Part shown: piece by piece, positions 27,487 through 35,981 of the stretch
How positions within the stretch are numbered: position 1 is the first letter of the stretch
How the letters are laid out: each line of letters starts with the position of its first letter
Assembly: GCF_016916835.1 (NCBI RefSeq)
Contig: NZ_JAFFIX010000001.1
Coordinates: 62,001 to 126,000, forward strand
DNA: 64,000 nt
Source: Actinacidiphila bryophytorum
GTDB taxonomy: Bacteria > Actinomycetota > Actinomycetes > Streptomycetales > Streptomycetaceae
Reading direction: 5' to 3'
Program-made: the position numbers and the translations under genes
The notes under the pieces: model-generated
What the model was told of the DNA's origin: nothing
What the model saw: the letters and a program-made list of their open reading frames with translations, nothing else
Databases searched by the model: none

Positions 27487-30429
27487 ATGCCTGTGCACGA
27501 TCCGAAGGGCGGTGCCGCGCTGCGGCCGGTACCCGCGGGGGAGGCCGCGCCGGACCGGGTGGAGGAGACCAGGGCGGGCGGCACGCCTGCCGCGCTGCGG
27601 ACGGGTCTGGTGCGGCTGCTGGGCGCGGACCGGGTCCTGGGCGACCTCACGGACCTGGTGCGCTACGCGTCGGACGCGAGCCCGTACCGCTTCGTACCGC
27701 AGGCCGTGGTGGTGCCGCAGAGTGTGCAGGACGTGGTGCGGCTGCTGGCGTACGCGCGGGCCGAGCGCCGCCACCTGGTCTTCAGGGCCGCGGGCACCAG
27801 CCTGAACGGGCAGGCGCAGGGCGAGGACATCCTGGTGGATGTGCGCCGCCATTTCAGCGGCGTGGAGGTCGAGGCGGGCGGCGCCCGGGCGCGCATCCTG
27901 CCCGGCACGGTGCTGGCCCGGGCGAACGCGGCCCTGGCCCGGCACGGCCGGGTGCTCGGCCCCGACCCGGCCAGTGCGGTGGCCGCGACCGTCGGCGGGG
28001 TCCTGGCCAACAACGCCTCCGGCATGACCGCGGGCACCACGAGGGACTCCTACCGCACCGTCGCTTCGCTGACGGTGGTGCTGCCGTCCGGCACCGTCGT
28101 GGACACCGCGGACCCGGACGCCGACGCCGGCCTCGCCGCGGCCGAGCCGGACATCTACCAAGGGCTGCTCGACCTGCGGGACGAGATCGAGGCGGACCCC
28201 GAGCTGACCGCCAGGATCCGCGCGAAGCACGCCATCAAGAACACCAACGGCTACCGGCTCGACGCCTTCCTCGACGCGGACAGCCCCGCCCAGATCCTGC
28301 GCGGGCTGATGATCGGCTCGCAGGGCACCCTCGGCTTCGTCGCCGAGGCCGTCTACGACACGCTGCCGGTCCGCCCCGCCGCCACCGCGGGGCTGCTCTT
28401 CTTCCCCACGCTGCCCGCCGCCGCCGCGGCCGTACCGCACTTCGCACAGGCCGGCGCCGAGGCCGTCGAGCTGATGGACGGCAACGTGCTGCGGGCCGCG
28501 ACCGCCGTACCCGGGGTGCCGGGGGAGTGGGCGGACCTGCCGGAGACCTGCGCGGCCCTGCTGGTCGAGTTCAGGGCCGCGGACGACACGCAGCTGGCGG
28601 CGTACGAGCGGGCCGCCGAGCGGATCTGCGCCGACCTCGGCCTGATCACCCCGCCCCCCGCAGGCGAGGGCTACGGCGGCCTCACCCGCGACCGTGAGCG
28701 GATCGCCGCACTGTGGCGCATACGCAAGGCCTTCGTGACCGCGGTCGGCGGCGCCCGGCCGCCCGGCACCACCCTGATCACCGAGGACTTCGCGGTGCCG
28801 CCCGACCGGCTCGCGGAGGCCTGCACGGAACTGCTCGACCTGCAGCGCAGGCACGGCTTCCAGGCCGCCGTGGCCGGCCACGCCGCCCACGGCAACCTGC
28901 ACTTCCTGCTCACCTTCGACGCCGGGCGCGCCACGGACGTCGAACGCTACGCCGCCTTCATGGCGGACTTCTGCCGCACCGTCACCGAGCGCTTCGACGG
29001 CTCCCTCAAGGCCGAGCACGGCACCGGCCGCAACATCGCGCCCTTCCTGGAAGCCGAGTGGGGGCCGGCCGCCACCGCCCTGATGTGGCGGATCAAGGCA
29101 CTGCTCGACCCGGACGGCATCCTCGCCCCGCGCGTCGTCCTCGACCACGACCCGCGCGGCCACCTGCGCGGCCTGAAGACCATCCCGGTCATCGAACCGG
29201 TCGCCGACCCCTGCATCGAGTGCGGCTTCTGCGAACCCACCTGCCCCAGCCGCGACCTGACCACCACCCCGCGGCAGCGCATCGTGCTGCGCCGCGAGAT
29301 GCTGCGCCAGCCGGCCGGCTCCCCCGTGCTGCGCGAACTGCTCGACGCGTACGGCTACGCCGCCGTCGACACCTGCGCCGGCGACTCGACCTGCAAACTC
29401 GCCTGCCCCGTCGGCATCGACACCGGCGCGATGATGAAGGACTTCCGGCACGCCCGGCACTCCCGCACCGAGGAGCGGGCCGCCGGCTCCGTCGCCACCC
29501 ACTGGCGCGGCGCCGAGCGCGCCGCCCGCGCCGCTGTCGCCACCGCCGACGCGGTACGCCGCCGGGCCGGCGACCGGCCGCTGACCGCCGCCACCGGGCT
29601 CGCCCGGCGGGCGCTGCGGCCCGAACTCGTCCCCGACTGGCTCCCCGAGATCCCCGGCGCAGCCCCCCGCGCGCTGCCCCGCACCGAGCAGGACGGCGCC
29701 GCCGCCGTCTACTACCCGGCCTGCGTCAACCGCATCTTCGGCCCGCCCGAGGGCCGTTACGGCTGGGTGCCGCAGTCCCTGGTCACCGTCTCCGCCCGGG
29801 CAGGCCTGCCGGTGTGGATACCCCCCGACGTCACCGGCACGTGCTGCGCCACGATCTGGCACTCCAAGGGGTACGAGGCCGGCAACGCGGTCATGGCCAA
29901 CCGCATCGTCGAGCACGCCTGGGGCTGGACCGGCGGCGGGCGGCTCCCCCTGGTGGTCGACGCCACGTCCTGCACGCTCGGGCTCGCCCGGGAGGTTGTG
30001 CCCTACCTCACCGACGCCAACCGCGAACTCCACGGCGAGCTGACCGTCCTGGACGCGACCGTATGGGCCGCGGACCACGTCCTGCCCCGGCTCACCGTGA
30101 CCGACCCCGTCCCCTCCGCGGTCCTCCACCCCACGTGCTCCGCACACCACCTCGGCCGGCCCGACGCCGCACTCGCCGAACTCGCGGCGGCCATCGCCGA
30201 GGACGTCGTCGTGCCCGACGACGCCGGGTGCTGCGGCTTCGCCGGCGACCGCGGCATGCTGCACGCGGAACTCACCGCCGCGGCCACCCGCCCCGAGGCG
30301 GAAGAGGTCGCTGCGCGGGGCTTCTCGACGTACCTCTCTGCGAGCCGCATGTGCGAAGTCGCGATGGCGCGCGCCACGGGCGAACCGTACGAATCCGTTA
30401 TCACGGCGCTGGAACGCGCCACCCGCTAG
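27487..30429 (+). CDS. FAD/Fe-S D-2-hydroxyacid dehydrogenase (GlcD-GlcF fusion type)
   Basis: A 980-residue fusion. The N-terminal FAD-binding type 4 and FAD-oxidase C domains cover about 1-540. Two 4Fe-4S motifs follow: CIECGFCEPTC (about 577) and CAGDSTCKLAC (about 630). Two CCG-type cysteine motifs, GTCCATIWHS (about 784) and GCCGFAGDRG (about 914), resemble GlcF/LutA domains. Such fusions oxidise D-lactate or glycolate and pass electrons to the chain. GAGGAGG precedes ATG 27487. The TAG stop is also part of the repeat at 30426. Confidence 0.92.
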   Translation: MPVHDPKGGAALRPVPAGEAAPDRVEETRAGGTPAALRTGLVRLLGADRVLGDLTDLVRYASDASPYRFVPQAVVVPQSVQDVVRLLAYARAERRHLVFRAAGTSLNGQAQGEDILVDVRRHFSGVEVEAGGARARILPGTVLARANAALARHGRVLGPDPASAVAATVGGVLANNASGMTAGTTRDSYRTVASLTVVLPSGTVVDTADPDADAGLAAAEPDIYQGLLDLRDEIEADPELTARIRAKHAIKNTNGYRLDAFLDADSPAQILRGLMIGSQGTLGFVAEAVYDTLPVRPAATAGLLFFPTLPAAAAAVPHFAQAGAEAVELMDGNVLRAATAVPGVPGEWADLPETCAALLVEFRAADDTQLAAYERAAERICADLGLITPPPAGEGYGGLTRDRERIAALWRIRKAFVTAVGGARPPGTTLITEDFAVPPDRLAEACTELLDLQRRHGFQAAVAGHAAHGNLHFLLTFDAGRATDVERYAAFMADFCRTVTERFDGSLKAEHGTGRNIAPFLEAEWGPAATALMWRIKALLDPDGILAPRVVLDHDPRGHLRGLKTIPVIEPVADPCIECGFCEPTCPSRDLTTTPRQRIVLRREMLRQPAGSPVLRELLDAYGYAAVDTCAGDSTCKLACPVGIDTGAMMKDFRHARHSRTEERAAGSVATHWRGAERAARAAVATADAVRRRAGDRPLTAATGLARRALRPELVPDWLPEIPGAAPRALPRTEQDGAAAVYYPACVNRIFGPPEGRYGWVPQSLVTVSARAGLPVWIPPDVTGTCCATIWHSKGYEAGNAVMANRIVEHAWGWTGGGRLPLVVDATSCTLGLAREVVPYLTDANRELHGELTVLDATVWAADHVLPRLTVTDPVPSAVLHPTCSAHHLGRPDAALAELAAAIAEDVVVPDDAGCCGFAGDRGMLHAELTAAATRPEAEEVAARGFSTYLSASRMCEVAMARATGEPYESVITALERATR

Positions 30430-30493
30430 GCCGTGTTTTGGAAGTAGGGCCGTCCGCCCACGGGGCGGGCGGGACTTCCAAAACACGGCCTAG
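30426..30493. repeat. Dispersed palindromic repeat family 2, short copy
   Basis: A perfect 20-bp inverted repeat CTAGGCCGTGTTTTGGAAGT (30426-30445) with its complement at 30474-30493 and a 28-bp centre that itself folds (CCGCCC/GGGCGG). The TAG at 30427-30429 is the stop codon of the dehydrogenase. A longer copy sits at 51163-51340. It probably works as a terminator whatever its origin. Confidence 0.85.
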
Positions 30494-30576
30494 CCCGGTG
30501 GGGGCGCCCCGTTGTGACGTCAGCCATGAACGCCGGGGCCGGTCGAGTTCTTGCTGTCCTTGACCGAACACGCGGA

Positions 30577-30613
30577 GGACCCGCGTCCTCGGGGGGAGGG
30601 AGGACGCGGGTCC
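30577..30613. terminator. Terminator of the chitinase gene
   Basis: A perfect 14-bp stem (30577-30590 with 30600-30613) 34 nt beyond the chitinase stop on the minus strand. Confidence 0.75.
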
Positions 30614-30647
30614 CTGTGGGGTCAGTGGGGTGACCCCGGTGGGCGGG

Positions 30648-32408
30648 TCAGCAGGCGCCGAGGTCCTGCCAGACGCCCCATTCACCGGTCGTGCCGGGCT
30701 CCTCGTTGGTGGTCCACCACTTGGCGTTCCAGTTGTGGCCCTTCCAGGAGACCTGGTTGCCGCCGACGTAGACCGCGGAGGCGGACCAGGACGGCAGGGT
30801 GCAGGTGCCGCCGGGCGGGGTGGTGGGCGGAGTGGTCGGGGGCGTCGTCGGCGGGGTGGTCGTCGGCGTCGTGGGCGGGGTGGTGGGCGGAGTGGTCGGC
30901 GGGGTCGTGGGGTTGCTGCAGCTGGACGCCGAGCCGTTGGTCGCGGTCACGATCTTGTTGAAGAGGGTGGCCGCCGGGTCCAGGTCGAGCAGCGAGTACA
31001 TCATCGAGCCGCCGAGGCCGTGGCAGTGCGCGTAGTCGGCCTTGGCCTGGATGCCCTGGGCGCCGAGTCCGGTCCAGAACTCGTTGCCGTTGTAGAAGTA
31101 GTTGGACTGCGAGGCGGAGTCCCAGAAGGTCGTCGAGGCGTTGTCGACGATGCCGCTCAGTTCCTTGTAGTACGCCGTCCCCGCGACCTGGCTGATGCCG
31201 CGGGCCTGGGCGGCGCCGGTGGCCGGCTGGTAGAGGCCGTGGTTGCTGCCGGCCTGGACCCCGCTCCACCCGCGGTAGTACAGCGGGTAGCCCATGGTGA
31301 TCTTGCTGGCCGGGAAGCCGCCGGGGATGCCGTAGGCCGGGTCACCGGTGGTCCACGCCTTGATCGCCTCGTCGGTGCTGTACTTGGCGCTGCCCGGGGC
31401 GATCGGGTTCGACGGGTCGTTGGGCGACTGGTACGTCGGGTCCTGGTTGTTGGTCGGCCCTGTGGCGTCCCAGGCGCCGTGCATGTCGTACGTCATGATG
31501 TTCGCGTAGTCGAGGTACTGCCCGAGCTTGTCGGTCTCGACGGTGGCGATCTTGTCCTGGCCGGACGGCAGGGCCGCGGTGAGCAGCATCTTGCGCCCGC
31601 CGTTGGCGGCGCCGTAGGCGTCCAGCTCGGTGCGGAACTCGGCGGCCAGCTTGGTGAAGTTGGCCTTGTCGTTCGGGCTGTAGTGGTTGCCCGTGTGGCC
31701 GTTGGGCGAGCCGGGGTACTCCCAGTCGAGGTCGAAGCCGTCGAAGATGCCGGCCGCGGCGCCGGTGCCGCCGAAGCCGCCCTGGACGGGCAGGTTGCCC
31801 TTGATGAACATGTCGATGCAGGAGCTGACCAGCTTCTTGCGGCTGGCGTCGGTCGCGGCGGCGTCGGAGAAGTACTTCGAGTACGTCCAGCCGCCGATCG
31901 AGGCGACGATCTTGAGCTTGGGGTACTTCGCCTTGAGCTGCTTGAGCTGGTTGAAGTTGCCGACCAGCGGCTGGTTCCAGGTGTCGGCGGTGCCGTTGAC
32001 GCTGATGTCGGCGCCGAAGGACTTCTGGTAGTCGGCGAAGGCGTCGCCCGCCCCGTCGCCGGCGTTGGGGTTGGACTCGTTGGTGGAGTCCGACGCCTTG
32101 GTGGCCTCGAAACAGGTCAGGTTGACCGGGTCGATGTTCTCGAACGAGTAGTTGAGGATGTCCAGCTTGCCGGCGATGCCCTCGGTGTCGAGGTTCTTGG
32201 GGTAGAAGGCGTTGCCGTAGATGCTCCACTGGTCGTAGTACGCGATCTTGACGCCGCCGCTGCTCGCGGTGGCGGCCGCTGCGGCCGGTTTGGCAGCGGC
32301 GGTCTCGGCCTGGGCGGTGCCCACGCCCGCGACGAGCGCGGTGAGGCCGCCGATGGCGAGCGCGGCGCTCGTGGCGGCGGCCACGAGCGCTCTCTTCCTG
32401 GACTGCAC
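30648..32408 (-). CDS. Secreted GH18 chitinase with C-terminal chitin-binding domain
   Basis: A 586-residue secreted enzyme from GTG 32408 (GGAGG upstream). A signal peptide of about 35 residues ends near GTAQAE. The GH18 catalytic motif DGFDLDWEYP is intact, with the last Glu as acid/base. A Thr-Pro-rich linker of about 45 residues leads to a small CBM5/12-type domain (WSASAVYVGGNQVSWKGHNWNAKWWT), beneath a terminal Cys pair. It releases chito-oligosaccharides, whose GlcNAc can enter through the PTS genes earlier in the window. DasR-like sites lie upstream. Confidence 0.94.
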   Translation of the reverse strand: MQSRKRALVAAATSAALAIGGLTALVAGVGTAQAETAAAKPAAAAATASSGGVKIAYYDQWSIYGNAFYPKNLDTEGIAGKLDILNYSFENIDPVNLTCFEATKASDSTNESNPNAGDGAGDAFADYQKSFGADISVNGTADTWNQPLVGNFNQLKQLKAKYPKLKIVASIGGWTYSKYFSDAAATDASRKKLVSSCIDMFIKGNLPVQGGFGGTGAAAGIFDGFDLDWEYPGSPNGHTGNHYSPNDKANFTKLAAEFRTELDAYGAANGGRKMLLTAALPSGQDKIATVETDKLGQYLDYANIMTYDMHGAWDATGPTNNQDPTYQSPNDPSNPIAPGSAKYSTDEAIKAWTTGDPAYGIPGGFPASKITMGYPLYYRGWSGVQAGSNHGLYQPATGAAQARGISQVAGTAYYKELSGIVDNASTTFWDSASQSNYFYNGNEFWTGLGAQGIQAKADYAHCHGLGGSMMYSLLDLDPAATLFNKIVTATNGSASSCSNPTTPPTTPPTTPPTTPTTTPPTTPPTTPPTTPPGGTCTLPSWSASAVYVGGNQVSWKGHNWNAKWWTTNEEPGTTGEWGVWQDLGAC

Positions 32409-32483
32409 AAGAACCTCCGGGGGGAGAGGGAGGAACAACAGGGGGCTGTGGGGTATGGATAGCCCTCTGATCAAGTGCACGTC

Positions 32484-32516
32484 AATGGTCTGAACCAAAG
32501 CCAGGACTAGACCAAT
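32484..32516 (-). promoter_or_regulatory. Pair of DasR-like repeats upstream of chitinase
   Basis: Read on the minus strand, TTGGTCTAGTCC (within 32503-32516) and TTTGGTTCAGACCATT (within 32484-32500) form the pair of direct repeats known in Streptomyces chitinase promoters and recognised by DasR. They lie about 75-110 nt upstream of the start. They are weaker matches than those at the PTS genes. Confidence 0.7.
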
Positions 32517-32557
32517 TTGCGGCTCCTGGCGGCCCGCCGATCGTTCACGACGTGAGC

Positions 32558-32591
32558 AAAGCCGCTCGTCAACCGGGTGACGAGCGGCTTT
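32558..32591. terminator. Terminator of the LLM oxidoreductase gene
   Basis: A perfect 14-bp stem AAAGCCGCTCGTCA (32558-32571) with its complement (32578-32591). The minus-strand copy ends in TTT and lies about 70 nt past the oxidoreductase stop. Confidence 0.8.
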
Positions 32592-32659
32592 AACCCCTGG
32601 TTAAGGCATGGCCCGTGGTCGGTCCAAGGTTGGACCACCGGGTGCCGGGAAACGGGTAT

Positions 32660-33805
32660 TTAACCGGCGGCGACGTCCTTGGGGAAGCCGTAGGCGTCGG
32701 CGATCAGGTCGTAGGAGCGCAGCCGGACGGCCGGCGTGTGCGCGTTGGCGGTGATCACCAGCTCGTCGGCGCCGGTCCTGCCCACCAGTTCGTCCAGCCC
32801 CGTCCTGACCGTCTCCGGGTCGCCGTGGACGATGTTGGCCAGCCACGAGTCCACGAAGTCCCGCTCCATCGGACTGAAGGGGTGGGCCGCGGCCTCCTCC
32901 GGCGTCGGGATCAGCCCGGGGCGGCCGGTCCGCAGCCGCAGCATGCCCAGCGCCCCCGCCATCACCTGGCGCCGCGCCTGCTCCGGGTCCTCCGCGGCCA
33001 GCGCGGCCACCCCGATCGAGGCATACGGGCGGTCCAGCACCGCCGAGGGGCGGAAGGACTCGCGGTAGAGGGCCAGCGCGGGAACGGTGTTGGCGGCCGA
33101 GAAGTGGTGCGCGAAGGAGAAGGGCAGCCCCAGCGCACCCGCCAGCCGGGCACTGAAGCCGGACGATCCGAGCAGCCAGATGCTGGGCCTGGCCGCCGAC
33201 TGCACACCGCCCGCCGTGCTGCCCTGCACAGGCCCCGGCACCGCGTGGATACGGGCGTAGCGGTGTCCTTCGGGGAAGTCGTCGTCCAGGAAGCGGGTCA
33301 ACTCGGCCAGCTGCTGCGGGAATTCGTCGGCTCCCTCGTGCAGGGACTCGGTCCTGCGCAGCGCCGCGGCGGTCGCCCCGTCCGTGCCGGGCGCGCGGCC
33401 CAGTCCCAGGTCGATGCGCCCCGGCGCCAGCGCCTCCAGGGTGCCGAACTGCTCGGCGATCACCAGCGGCGCGTGGTTGGGCAGCATCACACCGCCGGAG
33501 CCGAGCCGCAGGGTGCGGGTGAAGGCGGCCAGGTGCGCCAGGATGACCGCGGGCGAGGAACTGGCCACGCCGGGCATGGAGTGGTGCTCGGCCACCCACA
33601 TCCGGTGGTAGCCGCGCGCCTCCGCGGTCCTGGCGATCTCGACGCTGTTGCGCAGCGCGTCCCCCGCCGTCAGGCCGGCGCCGACGCCCGCCAGGTCGAG
33701 CACCGACAGCGGTACGGGAGCGCTGCCGCGGACGGTGCCGCGGATCCCGTCGCCGGCGCTGCCGCCATTGCCGCTGCCGCCGTCCCGAGCCACGTCGTCA
33801 CCCAC
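32660..33805 (-). CDS. LLM-class flavin-dependent oxidoreductase
   Basis: A 381-residue bacterial luciferase-like monooxygenase. Typical segments: [14 protein letters not shown] at the start of the barrel, [24 protein letters not shown], and [15 protein letters not shown] 30-residue Gly-rich N-terminal extension precedes the domain; a start a little further in is possible. It uses reduced FMN or F420 from a separate reductase. Substrate unknown. Monocistronic. Confidence 0.9.
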   Translation of the reverse strand: MGDDVARDGGSGNGGSAGDGIRGTVRGSAPVPLSVLDLAGVGAGLTAGDALRNSVEIARTAEARGYHRMWVAEHHSMPGVASSSPAVILAHLAAFTRTLRLGSGGVMLPNHAPLVIAEQFGTLEALAPGRIDLGLGRAPGTDGATAAALRRTESLHEGADEFPQQLAELTRFLDDDFPEGHRYARIHAVPGPVQGSTAGGVQSAARPSIWLLGSSGFSARLAGALGLPFSFAHHFSAANTVPALALYRESFRPSAVLDRPYASIGVAALAAEDPEQARRQVMAGALGMLRLRTGRPGLIPTPEEAAAHPFSPMERDFVDSWLANIVHGDPETVRTGLDELVGRTGADELVITANAHTPAVRLRSYDLIADAYGFPKDVAAG

Positions 33806-34128
33806 AGCTAGCGCCTCCTTGATCGTTCGCCCGCGTGCCCGGCACGCGGAATATTCCGGGAATGCACAACCGGAGCGGGCGTCCGCTTATTCCCGTGGTC
33901 AATTCGGCGGTTTTCCCAATCGGGCAGTGACCTTGGCATATGCCAGAGTGGCCCCTTCCTGCATATACGCCTGCGGCGCCCGGAAGAAGTGCTCAACCGC
34001 CTCTACCGGCAACGGTATTGGGGCTATCGTGGAATCCGGTCAAGCTGCCGGTTGGGACCCTACCGAGCCCCAACCGTGACCAGCAGCGACAACCGGGACG
34101 CAAACGGTCACACCTGCAGGGGGCTACC
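33806..34128. other. 323-bp divergent promoter region, LLM gene / IclR gene
   Basis: No gene is supported here. A perfect 12-bp palindrome TGGCATATGCCA (33934-33945) lies in a locally A+T-rich part and could be an operator for the IclR-family regulator downstream. The rest shows no long repeats. Confidence 0.4.
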
Positions 34129-34884
34129 GTGGCGCTAGAGCACCGTCAGACCGCGCCGGTCTACGCGGTCCAGCATGCACTGCGCGTGCTGGAATCCGTC
34201 GACTCACACCGGCACGGCGTCTCCGCCGAGCAGCTGGCCCGGGAGATCGGGGTACCCGTCGGCTACCTCTCCCAGCTCCTGACCATGCTGCAGCAGGAAC
34301 GCTATCTGGGATTCCTGCCCGGCGGCGGTTACGTGCTCGGCGAGACCCTGGTGCTGCTCGGCGCCGCCAACCACGACGACGCCCTGGCCGAAAAGCTGCG
34401 CACCATTCTGGTGGAGCTGCGCGACGAGGTCGGCGCCGCGGTGTATTTCAGCCGCTACGACGACGGCGAGGTCCGCATCATCGACTTCGCCGACGGGCCG
34501 AACGCGCCCAAGGTCAACGAGTGGGTCGACTTCCGCTCGGCCGCGCACGCCAGCGCGGTGGGCAAGTGCCTGCTCTCCCAGCTCGACCACAACTCGCGGC
34601 TGGAGCACCTCTCCCGGCACCGCCCGGCCCGGCTCACCTCCCGCACCGAGATCGACGACCGGGCGCTGCTGACCAAGCTCGAACGCCAGCCGGCCAGCGT
34701 CCCCACGCTCGACCTGCAGGAGTACGCGGTCGGCACGGTGTGCGCGGCGATCCCGGTCACGATCGGCAAGACGGTCGCCTGCCTGGCCCTGTCGATGCCG
34801 CTGGCCCAGGCCCACCGCCTCAAGCCGGCCGTCGACACCCTCAACCAGCGGGCCGCGCCGGTGCTGCTCTCGATGAGCATCTGA
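34129..34884 (+). CDS. IclR-family transcriptional regulator
   Basis: A 251-residue regulator from GTG 34129. An N-terminal winged helix (YAVQHALRVLESVDSHRHGVSAEQLAREIGVPVGYLSQLLTMLQ, residues about 12-55) precedes the IclR effector domain with SAAHASAVGKCLLSQ and TVCAAIPVTIGKTVACLALSMP. IclR proteins sense small metabolites such as organic acids or aromatics; the ligand cannot be read. Target genes are unknown; the divergent oxidoreductase is one option. Confidence 0.88.
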   Translation: MALEHRQTAPVYAVQHALRVLESVDSHRHGVSAEQLAREIGVPVGYLSQLLTMLQQERYLGFLPGGGYVLGETLVLLGAANHDDALAEKLRTILVELRDEVGAAVYFSRYDDGEVRIIDFADGPNAPKVNEWVDFRSAAHASAVGKCLLSQLDHNSRLEHLSRHRPARLTSRTEIDDRALLTKLERQPASVPTLDLQEYAVGTVCAAIPVTIGKTVACLALSMPLAQAHRLKPAVDTLNQRAAPVLLSMSI

Positions 34885-34896
34885 CCAGGCACCCGG

Positions 34897-34922
34897 ACCC
34901 CCGGGGGGGGTGCCCCCGGGGT
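34897..34922 (+). terminator. Terminator after IclR gene
   Basis: A GC stem (ACCCCCGGGGG 34897-34907 with CCCCCGGGGT 34913-34922) 12 nt past the IclR stop. Confidence 0.5.
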
Positions 34923-34965
34923 GGTCACGAGCACCCGCTCGGAGGCCGTATAGTTGTGCACGCAG

Positions 34966-35039
34966 GCGCCGCTAGCTCAGTTGGTTAGAGCAGCTGACTC
35001 TTAATCAGCGGGTCCGGGGTTCGAGTCCCTGGCGGCGCA
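34966..35039 (+). tRNA. tRNA-Lys (anticodon CUU), first copy
   Basis: A 74-nt cloverleaf: acceptor GCGCCGC/GCGGCGC with discriminator A, anticodon loop CTCTTAA giving CUU, T loop GGTTCGAGTCC. CCA is not encoded. A TATAGT hexamer at 34949-34954 may be the -10. The gene is identical over its full length to the one at 59648-59721. Confidence 0.96.
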
Positions 35040-35051
35040 CCTCGCAGGGTG

Positions 35052-35084
35052 AGAAGGCCTCCCACGGCATGTGGGGGGCCTTCT
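35052..35084 (+). terminator. Terminator of first tRNA-Lys
   Basis: A 14-bp stem (35052-35065 with 35071-35084, one G-U pair) begins 13 nt after the tRNA and ends in a T-rich TTCTTC. Confidence 0.8.
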
Positions 35085-35126
35085 TCGTGTCCATCTTCAT
35101 GTCCGCCGCCACGATCGTGTCCTTCG

Positions 35127-35927
35127 TCACGTCCAGTGGCCCGGGCGGGCCAGGCCCGCCGGGAGGCGGGTGGCTCCGTCGCCGGCCGCCGCGGCCAGCT
35201 GCGGGGCGGTCAGGAAGAGCGCACCGCGCAGGTCGGCGCCCGCCAGCCGGGCGCCGCGCAGGTCCGTGCCCAGGAGGTCGGCGCCGCGCAGGTCGGCCCC
35301 GCGCAGATCCGCGCCGATGGCCAGGGCGCCCCGCAGGTCCGCCCCGCGCAGGTCGGCGCCGCGCAGCCGGGAGCCCATCAGGTCGGCGCCGCGGTGGTTC
35401 CTGCGCCGGGGGAAGCCGGCGCGGGCCAGCGCGGAGGCGGCCAGCAGCAGGTCGCCGACCCGGGCGCGCTCGGCGGCGACGTCCAGGGCGAGCAGCTCGT
35501 CGCCGCTGCCCAGGCTCAGCGCCTCGATGTGCGCGGCGGCCTCGGCGGCGGCCCCGTCCAGCTCGGCCGCGGCCGGCAGGGCGCGGACCTCGGCGAGGTG
35601 GCGGAGCAGTTCGTGCAGCTGCCGGACGACCGGCAGCACCGCGAACATCGCCCGGCCGCCGTCCGCCGCCTGCCGCCAGTCCTGGCCCGCGAAGGTGTGC
35701 CGGGAGACCTTCTGCCCGGCGCCGAGGCAGTCGTAGACGGTGCAGCCGGCGTACCCGCGCTCGCGCAGCCGGTCGTGGATGCCGCAGCGGTGGTCGGCGC
35801 CGAGGTGGCCGCAGGGCTCCCCCGCGGCCTTGTCCCGGGCGAAGTCGGCGGACCGGGTGAAGGCGAGGGCGACGCAGCACAGCCCGAAGCAGTTGCCGCA
35901 GTCCGCGCGCAGTTCGCTGTCCGTCAT
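35127..35927 (-). CDS. YkgJ-type Cys cluster fused to pentapeptide repeats
   Basis: A 266-residue protein in two parts. The N-terminus has C10-x2-C13-x3-C17-C18, plus C39, C48, C62 and C67, the pattern of the YkgJ zinc- or iron-chelating family. After a helical middle, residues about 175-240 are pentapeptide repeats ([12 protein letters not shown]..., A-D/N-L-x-x), which fold as a right-handed beta-helix that can mimic DNA. No signal peptide. The fusion joins a likely metal sensor or cofactor site to a possible target-mimic. Function unknown. It starts 54 nt before the M1 gene's stop side, facing the same way as it. Confidence 0.8.
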   Translation of the reverse strand: MTDSELRADCGNCFGLCCVALAFTRSADFARDKAAGEPCGHLGADHRCGIHDRLRERGYAGCTVYDCLGAGQKVSRHTFAGQDWRQAADGGRAMFAVLPVVRQLHELLRHLAEVRALPAAAELDGAAAEAAAHIEALSLGSGDELLALDVAAERARVGDLLLAASALARAGFPRRRNHRGADLMGSRLRGADLRGADLRGALAIGADLRGADLRGADLLGTDLRGARLAGADLRGALFLTAPQLAAAAGDGATRLPAGLARPGHWT

Positions 35928-35981
35928 CGGTGGTCGTCCTCCCGGCTCCGCCCGGGTCCATGGTGCCGTATCAGCCGGGCG

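Noticed and set aside
26680..30486. 1268-codon minus-strand open frame opposite the FAD/Fe-S dehydrogenase
   Set aside because: It is the complement of a well-supported gene and shows only Gly/Val/Arg-rich shadow composition.
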